A stretch of DNA of 64,000 bases from Sweltsa coloradensis (GCA_024449915.1 JAMZAV010001845.1:124001-188000); one strand, 5' to 3'; counted from the first letter of the stretch, positions 32,501-43,257 are shown. Notes: generated by a model from the letters alone, not told the origin. Numbers and translations are program-made.

Positions 32501-32970
32501 CGTCCAGTCCGCGCATGACGTAATCCCGTTCATCTTCCCGAGCCGGCTACCGCTCGGCGCGTGATAAAATCCCACAATCGTAAACTAATATCCAAATAAC
32601 TATTCATTGTACGAACTTAAAACTTTCTTGCTTTTTGTAACTAGTATGTACATACTGTTCAGGAATTATGTTGGTAGATTGTTTTTTGGGCTTATAGTAG
32701 TAGTTAATTACTTATATTAGCCGTAATATGATGCATATGTTAGATACTGTGATAGCCTACACTTTTGGGATAGTGATAGCGTATATATAAATTATAACAA
32801 GTAAAGAAATCCGTGCATGATTTTTTCGTTATTTACGTTTTGAACCTTCCAACCCGAGATTCAACACAAGTTCTTAATTATTGTTATGGTGCAGACGAAT
32901 TATGCGATACTGAAATATAGGATTACAAATCTAATAAAATAGAGGAGAAAAAATATTGAAATTTCACTTT
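32501..32970. other. No gene recognised
   Basis: The first 80 bases are GC-rich (GAGCCGGCTACCGCTCGGC) and may mark the truncated 5' border of the Penelope-like element. The rest is AT-rich. Confidence 0.35.
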
Positions 32971-33322
32971 TAGGTGCACAAACCGTATAACAAGCTGAAA
33001 ATTTAACCAAGTGTTCTCAACACCCTGATTAAACTACTGTGCAAAATTACCCGAAATCACTTTAGCGGAAAGGGGTTTTAAAAAATGGCAAACGGGTAAC
33101 TTCTCAAAAAAAGGGGAAGTTTTGTAACATCATTATGGAATAGCTGGAAGCTAATTGTCTGGACAAAACTGCACACACCTTGTTTTTAACACTACTTTTT
33201 AATATCCATAAACGTAATAAAAGGCAAAGACCAACAATTTTAATTTTATATAGTCTGTTTTACACATAAATAGACCCCGAAATGTATTTTTAAACCGTTT
33301 CGCAATATTTCAATCTCATTCT

Positions 33323-33541
33323 TCAGACGAAATATGTAGAATTATCTAAACCTTGTACAGCAATAGAGTCATCTATGTGTCTGCTTGGATAAAAAAATTG
33401 AAGCCTAGAAAAACGTTCTTTTAAAATCATTGGTTGTATGCTCGAAGCCGCATATGTTTTATTGTCCACTTTTCCCGACAAAATATAAACATAGCTAAAT
33501 TTGAATGTTGAAACATTATATACCACGCCAACTAGTAACAT
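33323..33541 (-). CDS. Conserved open frame inside the left inverted arm
   Basis: The frame encodes MLLVGVVYNVSTFKFSYVYI and continues to LKERFSRLQFF. The right arm (36715-36945, plus strand) encodes a closely similar stretch beginning at its own HMLLVGVVYNV. No family is recognised. Shared sequence between arms is enough to explain the similarity, so protein-level selection is unproven. Confidence 0.2.
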   Translation of the reverse strand: MLLVGVVYNVSTFKFSYVYILSGKVDNKTYAASSIQPMILKERFSRLQFFYPSRHIDDSIAVQGLDNSTYFV

Positions 33542-35308
33542 ATGTAAGAAAACTCAACAAATACAACTATTTTACATCAGGCATTAGCTATAATATCATA
33601 GAACCTGTTCAAAACAAAATGGAACCCTACAAAATAATTCACAAAATATACATTGTACTCGTTCTTAACATAGAAAATCAGCATCACAAGACTACATACA
33701 AATTTAAACACTCTCTCAACAATTCATTAAATTGTTAAAAGCCTTACTAAAAAGGCTTAAAAGGCTTATAATGGGCAACTTCAATGATTTATGGAGGACT
33801 AACCAATATTGAAATTTTCACTTTTAGGTGCACAAACCGTATAACACACTTATTTTATAACCAAACCTTTCTTAGGCCCTCGCTAATGTGTGGTGCAAAA
33901 GTATTCGAAATCACTTTAGCGGAAAAGGTAAATTAGAAATTAAAAAATGGGTAAAAACAACAAAAAGTGAAAAATATATATTTTAGTTCACTATTTCTTC
34001 CAATTTTGCTTTAGAATCTCCTTATATACAATAAACAATATTCACATTGTGGACCGGACGTAAGTAATAAGTATATGAAATTAAATCTTATTATTACATA
34101 TTATTATATAGTATGCCAGAAAATAAAATGGGTCATAAATAGAAAGAAAATAAATTGAAATTTTCTTATTTCACCCTACTAGTTACATAATATGTTAAGT
34201 TGTATTTAAACTTACTACTACATGGTCAAACTTCTTTGTTTAAAAAAAATAAAACCTCAGATGTGATTTTCGTAGCTTTGTATTTTTGGATTACTCCATA
34301 CGGGTTATACTGCTGAAATGATCCCGCCTTTTCCTTATGTATATGAAACGTTTTGTAAAATTATGTCGAATTTACACATATCCTTTCATTAATGTAATTA
34401 AGACTATAAAAGTATCAACATGGTAAATTGGTAGGCTTATGTTAAAGTTTTAGAGCTGTGCTGTGTGTTATTTAAATGTTGCTGTGTGCTAAAATAGTTT
34501 TAAAATATTCATATGTATTGTGATTTTTAATGGCGATAACATTGTTTATAACACTAACAGCACAATATGTATTTCTAACTAAAAATAATTACCAAAATTT
34601 TTATGACATTGTCCAGTTGTTCAGCTCTTTACCCGTTTGGCTTCAAAATAATACATGCACACAACGCATAAAAAAAAATTGACGCGACTGTACGATCCAC
34701 CTACGTTATGATTGCTCATCTCTTTTGTGTTTACAGATCTTTACTACCCGGTACCAATGCAATAAGCATACAAATTTGTCTACGCGTGTTTAATCGAGCC
34801 CCTCCACTGAAATATGTGTGGTAGGCCTATATTGTTCCTTTACCGCATCTTCCCATTCGTGTTATCAAGCGTTATCTGCTCCAACATACTTAAACCTAAA
34901 TGATCGTACACTCAACTCTACTCAAGTTATTGAGTTTTGTTATTAATACAAAAATGAATTGGTGTAAGGGTGCAAGAGCTTTACTAAAGGTTAATATCAG
35001 TTCAATCCTGTTAGGTATTTCGAACAGGACAGTTCGTTCAGTATTTTATTACTCGGTGCCAGATTATTGTGTTAATTAACTTATTTTGTGGAAGTGTTTT
35101 TGTAGTTTACGAATGGTTGTGCCTGTTGTTTTACTATTTTCTTGTAATGTAAAACATTCAAAATCGTACAAAATAACCTGGAAATGGGTGAGTACTGACT
35201 GCAATGTAGAATAATATACGACTAATATAAATTATACATTTAACACACAAAACTCACACAACCCGCACATTATTAAAAATAGGTGACAAGGACGATTTTG
35301 CAATCTCT

Positions 35309-36100
35309 TTGGCGAAAGAATATATCAAATCAACATTTCACAGAACAACTGTGTGTGTTATTTGTGATGGCAAGGAAGACCCATTAAGTTCCACAGAATG
35401 TAAAACAATTTCGACTAAGAAAGGCTTTGTTACACTTATAAAATCGTTTGGAGATAGGCAGGACGATGTGGCTATTAAAGTTGTAAAATACCGAAAAAGT
35501 ACAGTTGAGAGTTTCCTATACAAATCACCAAAAATGTATAACTGTTTATACAGACTCTCGCAAACGTGAAAGAGCAAAAAAAAACGCTTATCTGAAGAAG
35601 GCACTACGTACAATGTACCAACTGAATCTAAACGCCTTGCTAGGAATGAATCACTTAAATTTGATTGGAATATCAACTCTTTCATTTGTGGCGAGATAGA
35701 AGATAAATTTAAAGGAGGGCGTACGTTTTCACTTGTCAACATGAATCTTGTTCGAGTCAGAGAGTCTGTTTTGCAAGCCGCGTTAACGAGAGGTGATCAA
35801 AATATAAGCAAACGAATTTCATTTGAAAGCGATCTCTTCGCTGTAAACGCGAGGTATCATCGAGACTGTTATCAAAAATACACAAGCACAAGAAACGTGA
35901 AATCCGCAAAAAAAGATCAAACCATTTAACAAAACATGACCAAGCCGCAGACTTTATTTGGGATTCTTGCGAAGACTCGATTGAAAACGGAAAAAATAAT
36001 ACAGCTCCCTAAAGTTTTTGAAAATATGTACATTCAATTTTTAAATGAAGCTGGAGTTGTCACTGACATATCAAATGCATGCCGTCCTTTTGCCATTTAA
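35309..36100 (+). pseudogene. Unclassified Cys/His-rich protein fragment of a transposon-like element, frameshifted
   Basis: The fragment begins near CVICDGKEDPLSSTECKT at 35353 and continues with GFVTLIKSFGDRQDDVA. It changes frame near 35500 to HQKCITVYTDSRKRERAKK and again in an A-run near 35585. It then reads ESLKFDWNINSFICGEIED and SDLFAVNARYHRDCYQKY, ending at 35929. The order CxxC, H..C..YT..RKR, FxWxxxxFxCGE, DLxAxxARYHxxC recurs in many uncharacterised proteins of invertebrate genomes, usually ahead of a longer region. About 150 bp downstream can be read as a continuation (VFENMYIQFLNEAG). A zinc-binding, element-encoded role is inferred only. Confidence 0.55.
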
Positions 36101-37345
36101 ATAAACATTTCAGAAAAGTATTCGAACCATGTTGTGTTTCATACTCAGCCAGGACCTTTATCCGGAATCATGAGGGACCCTGTGTAATGGAAAAGTTGAA
36201 ATATTTTTTCTGTACTTGTTAGAACAAGTTCTTGTGACTTGATTCCGATAATGCCCCTGCTTTCGAAATGGACTGGATTGTACAGATATTTGCGATTAAT
36301 GAGACTGTTACAATGTGTTCAATTTTCAGACAAATCTTTATATCACTATGATGACCAAATCTAAGGTAAAGCGGTAATGAAATGGATTCTACGAAATCAT
36401 CCAAATATAAGTTAATGTTCATAACTTTTTTCTTTTTTCCTCGGCCTATTACATTCGGGCACTGACGTGATTTCGCGAGTGTTCGTACGACTTTGCACTA
36501 AAGAAACCATAAATCATTGAACTCGCCATTATAAGACTTTTAGTTCAGCCTGTTTTAGTCTTTATAAGGCTATTAATAAATTTATGAAATTGTTTGAAAG
36601 AGTGAATAAATTTGTATGTTGTCATGTGATGCTGATTTTTTATGTAAAGAACGAGTACAGTGCATATTTTGTGATTTAGTTGGTAGGGTTCCATTTTAGA
36701 TTGAACAGTGTTCTATGATATTCTTACTAATGTCGAATGCAAAAGGGTTGGATTTGTGGAGTTTTAAACATATGTTACTAGTTGGCGTGGTATATAATGT
36801 TTCAACATTCAAATTTTGCTATGTTTATATTTTGGCGGGAAAAGTGGACAATAAAGCATATGCGACTTCGAGCATACAATCAATGTTTTTAAAAGAACGT
36901 TTTTCAAGGCTTCAATTTTTTTTATCGAAGCAGACACATAGATGACTCTATTGCTGGATAAGTTTTAGATAATTCTACATATATTTCGTCTGAAGAATGA
37001 GATTGAAATATTGCGAAACGGTTTAAAAATACATTTCGGGGTCTATTTATGTGTAAAACAGACTATGTAAAATTAAAATTGTTGGTCTTTGCCTTTTATT
37101 ACGTTTATGGATATTAAAAAGTAGTGTTAAAAACAAGGTGTGTGCAGTTTTGTCCAGACGATTAGCTTCCAGCTATTCCTTAATGATGTTACAAAACTTC
37201 CCCCTTTTTTGAGAAGTTACCCGTTTGCCATTTTTTAAAACCCTTTTCCGCTAAAGTGATTTCGGGTAATTTTGCACAGTAGTTTAATCAGGGTGTTGAG
37301 AACACTTGGTTAAATTTTCAGCTTGTTATTTGGTTTGTGCACCTA

Positions 37346-38716
37346 ACTTCTTTATTTGAAGAGCTAGAGCAAATTCGCTACAGGCCTAAAACCTATTACC
37401 ACGCAATTATCTATTGCGTAAACGATTACACATTGTGTACTTATACAGACGATCAAAATAATAATCGATAGTAATCGAAATAGCTAGATAAAATGGACAA
37501 ATAATGCACAACCGTTTTCACCAAAACTATATTAGAATGTAATTAAGACGCGGGAATAAAACCCTTACCTCTCCTTGATTGTAATTAATTTGTTAATGAA
37601 CTTTACATCGCCCTCAGCTAAAGCATTATGTAAAAAATACGCGTACTTCAGAATAATTAAATCAAACATTTCAGCACTTACAAAATTAATGTGCGTTTCC
37701 GTCGGCATTGTTCTTTAGGTAGACTATCTTCAGTATGTAGTTTTAATTCATTTGGATGCAAATTTGCGTGAGTGAAAATATTTTCATATATTTTCTGTCA
37801 ATGTAAAGTTTTGATTGACTCTAAAAAAATTATTAGCGACGTAAAGCAAGGCCCAGTTCCCACAACCATGTTTTATTCTTTAGAAATCGTTTTAGTTATA
37901 AGAAATCCAAAATCATGATTGGTAAGTAATGTTTTGGTGGACTGTACCGGTAATAATGAAGTTACTTTTTTTGATTGGTCGTTATAAGGATTATTAACGA
38001 CTGAGTGGTCCGTCGTACGAATTTTGTTTTTGTTATTTTAACGTCCTATCCCCTTATGAGAAAAATAATTATTGGAAAGGGAACAGGCCCAAATGAATCG
38101 TCCGAGGGTCTATAACTTATACAAAATAACATTATCATTTGCGACACGCAAAACAAAAAGTAGGCCTAATGTAATATCAAATACTTCTACGTACACTGAC
38201 TGGCGTTGTACACCCATTAAACATCCATACGTCAATGGTCTAAAATGCCATTAAAACTGCGACACGAGAGAATTTCATTCACGCAAATTTATGTTTCACA
38301 CAATATTGAGCGAACTTTTCACGAGCAAGATAATATCTGGACCAGGGTCATGACACTGTTCCACCAAGACAACTGATTACACACTGCTCCGAGAGATCTT
38401 GATGGAGATGGGTCAAATTGAATCTGTTTAGATTTTGAAGTTGAATGTATATGCAAGTTGAGATATCGCTCTAATGAAAACCATTCCAGTTAATTGCTAA
38501 TGGAAAAATGTCGTAAGCTGTTACTACTCACTAGTACTAGCACAGTATCAATGCACAATAATGTTCGTCTACTGAAAACCCAGACGCGATCATCAAATAA
38601 CTTGAGAAATACAGAGCGGTGCAATGAACACGTGTGGCGTTATACGGCCGGACGCTATCTGATTCACATGAACGAGAACGGGCTGACGTCACACTCACGG
38701 CGGAGATGCGCAGTGT
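37346..38716. other. No gene recognised
   Basis: AT-rich intronic DNA. Short open frames at 38072-38254 and 38494-38751 have no recognisable features, and the latter ends in the adjoining LINE copy. Confidence 0.4.
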
Positions 38717-39738
38717 CTAATTGTTCGTCGCAATCGCTCTGTCTTGAATAGCCAGCATAAAACCTTCTGTTTCTCCAAATAGTTCCCCGTTGTTTAACCA
38801 CCTATTTGATGCTTTAATATCTACGTGACCTTTGTGTAGTTCATCATAATGTCTCTTGTGTAGGGTCTTTTCTGAGAGACGTAACTCTTTTGAAGCGTCA
38901 GTTATAAGTTTCCCTTGTAGATTGACATTTTGGTTTGCTAGATTGAGTGGAGTTAATGATTTGTCAGCTAGCACCACAGCCCTATGCAGTGTTGATTGGT
39001 TGCTCTTTGTAAAAAAATATTTTCTTAAAATGTCTAGTTGTTTATAGGTAATCAATTAGGCCTCGTCCTTCTTGTTCTCTTGGAAGTGTCAATCTCTCTA
39101 TTGCTGATTTAGGATGATGCATTCTGTGTTTGGTAAGTGTAGTACGAGTTAATATTTCCAACGCGTGGATGTCTGTCTGCGTCCATTTAATGATTCCGAA
39201 TGAATATGTCAGTACTGGTATAGCATATGTATTTATTGCTGTGATCTTGTTTTTACCATTTAGTTGCGTCTTGAGGATAGATTTTAGTCGTTCCTTGTAT
39301 GTATCTATCTATTTTGCTTTCATTACTTTATGTTCAATTCTAACAGCTTGTGAGAATCCTAAATATTTGTAGAATCCTAAATATTTGTATACATCGTTAT
39401 TGTCCATTATTCCAATCCTATTTCCATCATCTAGCTGGAACTCTTCTGCTTGTGGAACCTTATCCTTTTCGATATGTAGCGTCTTACATTTGTCTGCTCC
39501 AAACTCCATGCAGATATCTTGACTAAATTCTAATGTTGTATTGACTAAAGTGTTTAGTTGAGCAAAATTTGATGCATACAACTTTAGGTCATCCATGTAG
39601 AATAGGAGAGAAAGTGTGTGACATACCATATTATTGTCCTTAATTTTAAATCCGTATGTTGATTCGTTAAGCATATGCGACAGTGGGTTTAATGACAGAC
39701 AAAACCATAATGCACTTAATGAGTCACCTTGGAAAAAT
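38717..39738 (-). pseudogene. Second copy of the R2-superclade-type LINE, internal segment only
   Basis: It is collinear with 21136-22140 of the larger copy, with few differences by eye. It covers the reverse transcriptase from LNPLSHMLNESTYG through LFYMDDLKLYAS (intact YMDD) to the region before the zinc knuckle. The segment GAATCCTAAATATTTGT is duplicated in tandem (39353-39390). Both ends are cut: the left end abuts unrelated sequence at 38717 and the other ends in an (ATT)n array at 39737. The lack of a LINE tail argues against normal 5' truncation. Confidence 0.85.
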
Positions 39739-39783
39739 TATTATTATTATTACTATTATTATTATTATTATTATTATCATTAT
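39737..39783. repeat. (ATT)n microsatellite at a LINE fragment border
   Basis: Nearly perfect ATT repeats begin exactly where similarity to the LINE stops. Confidence 0.85.
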
Positions 39784-39925
39784 TAGTTTAGATTGGAGAA
39801 GGGTTGACAGGTTGGGAAAGCATAGAGAACATAAAGCCCAGCCTGAAGGGCTGGGGGCTACAAAACTTTTCACCTGCTGATGACAACTGTAGCTAATTTA
39901 AAGTTGTTACCTTAATCCACGACGC

Positions 39926-39950
39926 GTTTCGTCCTTCTGGGACTCTTCAG
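39926..39950 (-). ncRNA. Hammerhead ribozyme-like core
   Basis: The minus strand reads CTGAAGA (39950-39944), then GTCC-CAGAA-GGAC (stem II, 39943-39931), then GAAAC (39930-39926). This satisfies the hammerhead catalytic consensus CUGANGA - stem II - GAAA. Helix I/III pairing and the cleavage site could not be completed with confidence. Such cores are common in trailers of Penelope-like elements and retrozymes. The surrounding 39840-39990 probably belongs to such an element. Confidence 0.5.
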
Positions 39951-40124
39951 GCGGATGGTGGCCACTAAAAATCAGCTAACTACATGCAACCAAAACTCAC
40001 AACACATAACCAAACCTGTGGTAGGGCCACGCAAGAAGTAATTCTGCAAGCATGTTGTCATCATCAGCAAGGTTACTTCACACACCATTCATACTGGGGC
40101 ACACAGTCAGCACAGACAGTAAGG

Positions 40125-40400
40125 GGGCTTCCCCCCCCACTCTGTTGCTCGGGAGACAAGAAAATCCATGACTTACCCTGGATTCGAACCAGGACCCTTG
40201 GCAAAAGAAAAGCTGCCCCTCCTGCTGTTGCTGGGCAAGGGTGCCTCTTCATTCATAAAAAGAGAAAAGGTTAGAGATAGGAAGGGTGGAAAGTCACAAC
40301 ACAGCACAACCAGTGAGGGGGCTTCCCTCCTAGACTCTGGTGCTTGGGCGACAAAAGAACCATGTCTTACCCTGGATTTGAACCAAGACCCGTGGCAACG
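40125..40400 (-). repeat. Two tandem tRNA-like SINE fragments
   Basis: Two related units (about 40125-40205 and 40317-40400) share GGGGCTTCC, a CTGTTGCTCGGGAGACAA-like segment and, on the minus strand, a B box in CCTGGTTCGAATCCAGGGTA or its variant. The spacing is about 190 bp. No full cloverleaf with a proper anticodon arm is seen. Confidence 0.45.
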
Positions 40401-40440
40401 AGAATTATTATTTTTTTTTTTATTATTATTATTATTGAAT

Positions 40441-41266
40441 ATTGGGTTCGAACCCCAGTCGGGGCAAACTTTTTCGACAACTGCTATGAATAGGGTTGCC
40501 AAGTCTCCCGTATTTCCCGGGAATTCCCGTATTTTCCAGTCATTTCCCGCTTCCCGTATCAACTTGACCCGGGAACCACTTTTCCCGTATTTCCAAATTG
40601 TGTGAAAGGAAGCCTGTGGTCGCAGTGCTGGGATGGCTGGGATAGTCTAGCCCCCACCCTCCCCTCGCCTTCCCCTCGCCTACACCCCCTACAAGACGGC
40701 ACCCGCGACGTAATAGCAGGCTTGCCGTGCATTCAGGCGGTGACCTTGTTCCCCACCAGTCAAGTTTGTTGTATTCACGCTCAGCGGCTCGAAAAATGAG
40801 TGACTCTGAGGATGCAGGGACGTCGATTGATTGGATATTGCTTAACGTCTAGTCGATGACACCACCACGAATACATACATAGTACTAACAGTAAAAAATC
40901 AAACTTGCACAATTAATAATTTATAATTTCTTTACCTGTTGATGCTTCCTTTATCATCACAAAGTTGTTCATAAATTTTCTGTTGATGAAGTTTCCTTAT
41001 ATATCCCATTCCAGCTTGAATAATGTGGGTTTTAACTATAGCTATTCTCGGTCAGAATGTAATCTTAAAACGCATAGAAATGCTTTAAAGAGATGACCTT
41101 GGTCAAAAAAAAATTTGGCCCCCGACTTTGTCTCTTCTTCCCCTTTGTACCTTCCCTACACTTAGGAAATTCCCGTATTTTCACTATTAAAACTTGGCAA
41201 CCCTAGCTATGAATCAATAATTATTATTAATATTAATATATGGTTTTTAAGCATAAGCCCGCTTTA
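40441..41266 (+). mobile_element. tRNA-derived SINE fragment interrupted by a hAT-type element
   Basis: GGTTCGAACCCCAGTCGGGG, then CAAACTTTTTCGACAACTGC, is the end of the tRNA head and body also seen at 41308-41379 and 42957-43028. The body continues after the insertion at 41206 to AAGCCCGCTTTAAGGACAT. It abuts an inverted full copy, forming a palindromic SINE pair. Confidence 0.7.
40491..41205. mobile_element. hAT-type non-autonomous element, 715 bp, TSD GCTATGAA
   Basis: The ends TAGGGTTGCCAAGT and complementary ACTTGGCAACCCTA are flanked by GCTATGAA (40483-40490 and 41206-41213). The uninterrupted target CAACTGCTATGAATCAATAA is present in neighbouring SINE copies. Subterminal CCCGTATTTCC-type repeats are conspicuous. 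Confidence 0.92.
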
Positions 41267-41307
41267 AGGACATAGTTATTGATTCATAGCAGTTGTCGAA
41301 AAAGTTT

Positions 41308-41379
41308 GCCCCGACTGGGGTTCGAACCCAGAACCTCCGGCTTAACGTGCCATAGCTCTACCAATTAAGCTACCGGGAC
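41308..41379 (-). tRNA. tRNA-like SINE head (pseudo-tRNA, GTT in anticodon position)
   Basis: The 72-base minus-strand sequence folds as a tRNA: acceptor GTCCCGG/TCGGGGC, D arm GCTT/GAGC, anticodon loop ACGTTAA, and T arm CTGGG-TTCGAAC-CCCAG. Position 33 is C instead of U and the anticodon stem has an A-G mismatch, so it is unlikely to work in translation. A and B boxes for RNA polymerase III are intact. It is followed by the SINE body beginning CAAACTTTTTCGACAACTGC. Confidence 0.65.
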
Positions 41380-41559
41380 CACAGAACAAACCTTTAGGAA
41401 ACTGCTATTTGTTGTGACTGTTGACTTACATGACATACAAACTTTTTCGACAACTGCTATGAATCAATAATTATTAATGTTAATAATATATGGGTTTTAA
41501 GTATATAAGCCTGCTTTGAGGACATTACCACAACTGCTATCATTGACTAATTATTATTA

Positions 41560-42310
41560 CTAGGAAAACGCTTAAGTCCTGCCGCGTTGATGGATGAGCT
41601 TTTTAAAGTTTTTAGTTTGCGTGGGATATCTTTACTTTTGCAAGTGCTTTGTTTTGTTGCCTACGCATTGTAGGTGATTGTTGTCAAGTTTCTATTGTTT
41701 CTTGTCAATTGGTATTATTTATCGTAAAAAACTTTTATTAAAAGCTTTTTTCCTATGGATTCTGGCTAACTTTTTCAACTTTTTCTTTCAAAAGGTACTA
41801 CATCACCATAACCTTAATGTCCATGTATAATATGAACGTTGTAGCCCCACCCGTTTGGTCAGAATTGGCCCAAATGGCTTGAAAATATCGCACAAAAAAT
41901 CAAAAAACTTATATTAAAAGCTTTATTTCTATAGATTCTGGCAAAATTTTTCAACTTTTTCTTTCAGAAAGCAATACATCACCATTACCTTAATGTCCAT
42001 GTGAAATATGAACGTTGTAGCCCCACCCGTTTGGTCAAAATCGGCCCAAATGTCACGAAAATATCGCACTAAAAATCGGAAAAAAATGTAAAAGTACGAT
42101 ATTCATGAGAAATATTTCTTCGATTGTACCCAAAAATGTAGCAAGTCTAAGTTCAGAGAAAACGAAGGTCGTGTCAAATTTTCATCAAGATCGCATATGC
42201 CGTTTGCCCGGTAGAGAGCGAACAAACAGACGGGGAAAAAAAAAAAAAAAACACCCGAGCTAAATTTTTTGGGGGGTCAGTGAAATTGAAGTCTTCGCTT
42301 CGCTCATCCA

Positions 42311-42311
<1 letters not shown>
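41560..42311 (-). mobile_element. Helitron-like non-autonomous element, 752 bp
   Basis: On the minus strand it starts TTGGATGAGCGAAGCGAAG after A and ends with AACGC/GCGTT hairpin and TTCCTAG before T. It carries an internal tandem duplication of about 340 bp (the CCACCCGTTTGGTCAGAAT block occurs near 41850 and 42030). Same family as 29235-29819. Confidence 0.7.

Positions 42312-42312
<1 letters not shown>

Positions 42313-42357
<45 letters not shown>
42313..42357. repeat. (ATT)n microsatellite
   Basis: It directly abuts the 5' end of the Helitron-like element. Confidence 0.9.
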
Positions 42358-42358
<1 letters not shown>

Positions 42359-42420
42359 AAAATTGAATATAAGATTTTTAAGCATCTTTAATCTCTTTAA
42401 TCTCATTTAAGCATGCCTTA

Positions 42421-42912
42421 AGGTGGGATTTCAGTTGTGGATGTGCGCGGCGCGGCGTGGCGCAGCGAGGCGTGGATTTTTACTTTTTTTGATTTCACCT
42501 GTGGATACCCATGGCGGTGCCATCCGCGGATTTCCCAAATATTCCTACCTTTTATTTTAATCACACAATAACTTATTACATGGGAAAAGCTATTTTTAAA
42601 TTACTTTGCATAATTTAAAACATATAATATAACATTTCCTTTTGAATCAAGCTTTCTGTATGAAGAATCACTTCATTCGGGACAAATGTCATGGATTTAG
42701 GTTATGTTGTTCACTTCTTACACATCAGATTTCCTGAATTCCTATTGGCTGCATCCGCGGACCGTGGATATCGTCGGACAAAATATTGAATATTTTCAAA
42801 GTCACGGATCTGAATCCACCGAATCCTCGGATCGGAAATGGAGCGCGCTGATTGGCTGAAAACTAGATCCGCGCCACGCCACGCCGCGCGATCCGCAACT
42901 GAAATCCCACCT
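42421..42912. mobile_element. PIF/Harbinger-like MITE, 492 bp, TSD TTA
   Basis: The ends AGGTGGGATTTCAGTTG and a complementary right end CAACTGAAATCCCACCT form imperfect inverted repeats of about 45 bp rich in GCGCGGCG segments. They are flanked by TTA (42418-42420 and 42913-42915). It is inserted in a SINE tail whose uninterrupted form, GCTTTAAGGACATAG, is seen near 41258. The 3 bp TTA duplication suits PIF/Harbinger. Confidence 0.85.
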
Positions 42913-42956
42913 TTAAGGACATAGTTATTGATTCATAGCAGTTGTCGAAAAAGTTT

Positions 42957-43028
42957 GCCCCGACTGGGGTTCGAACCCAGAACCTCCGGCTTAACGTGCC
43001 ATAGCTCTACCAATTGAGCTACCGGGAC
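42957..43028 (-). tRNA. tRNA-like SINE head, second copy
   Basis: It is near-identical to 41308-41379, with a perfect D stem GCTC/GAGC. The same C33 and anticodon-position GTT are present. The shared unusual loop shows both derive from one SINE source rather than two tRNA genes. Confidence 0.65.
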
Positions 43029-43257
43029 CACAGAACAAACCTTTACTAAACTGCTATTTGTTGTGATTGTTGACCTCCATGACATAAATCAAACAGAAGA
43101 CTGCAATGTAGCTGTCAAATCTGAAAGATCACATGGATAAACCCCAGTCAAAGCAAACTTTTTCGACAACTGCTAGCCTATGAATCAGTAACTGGGCTGA
43201 TGCTTAAAAATCTTATATTCATACTACCCAACTCATGGGAGATGAGATGTGTTTGGA

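Larger units (their letters stand above)
32971..37345. mobile_element. Transposon-like unit with about 830 bp inverted ends, 4375 bp
   Basis: Ends TAGGTGCACAAACC (32971) and its complement (to 37345) are the outermost bases of long inverted arms: about 32971-33795 and 36512-37345, clearly homologous throughout with scattered indels. The interior holds a plus-strand reading frame with Cys/His spacing (35309-35929). A second copy of the terminus, in the same orientation as the left one, sits at 33825 with about 130 bp of following homology, indicating a nested or partially duplicated element. A flanking duplication could not be fixed (ACTT is possible). No known transposase motif is visible. 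Confidence 0.7.

Noticed and set aside
41308..43028. Functional tRNA-Asn genes at 41308-41379 and 42957-43028
   Set aside because: The cloverleaf is good, but position 33 is C, the anticodon stem has a mismatch, and both copies continue into the same SINE body. They are SINE heads.
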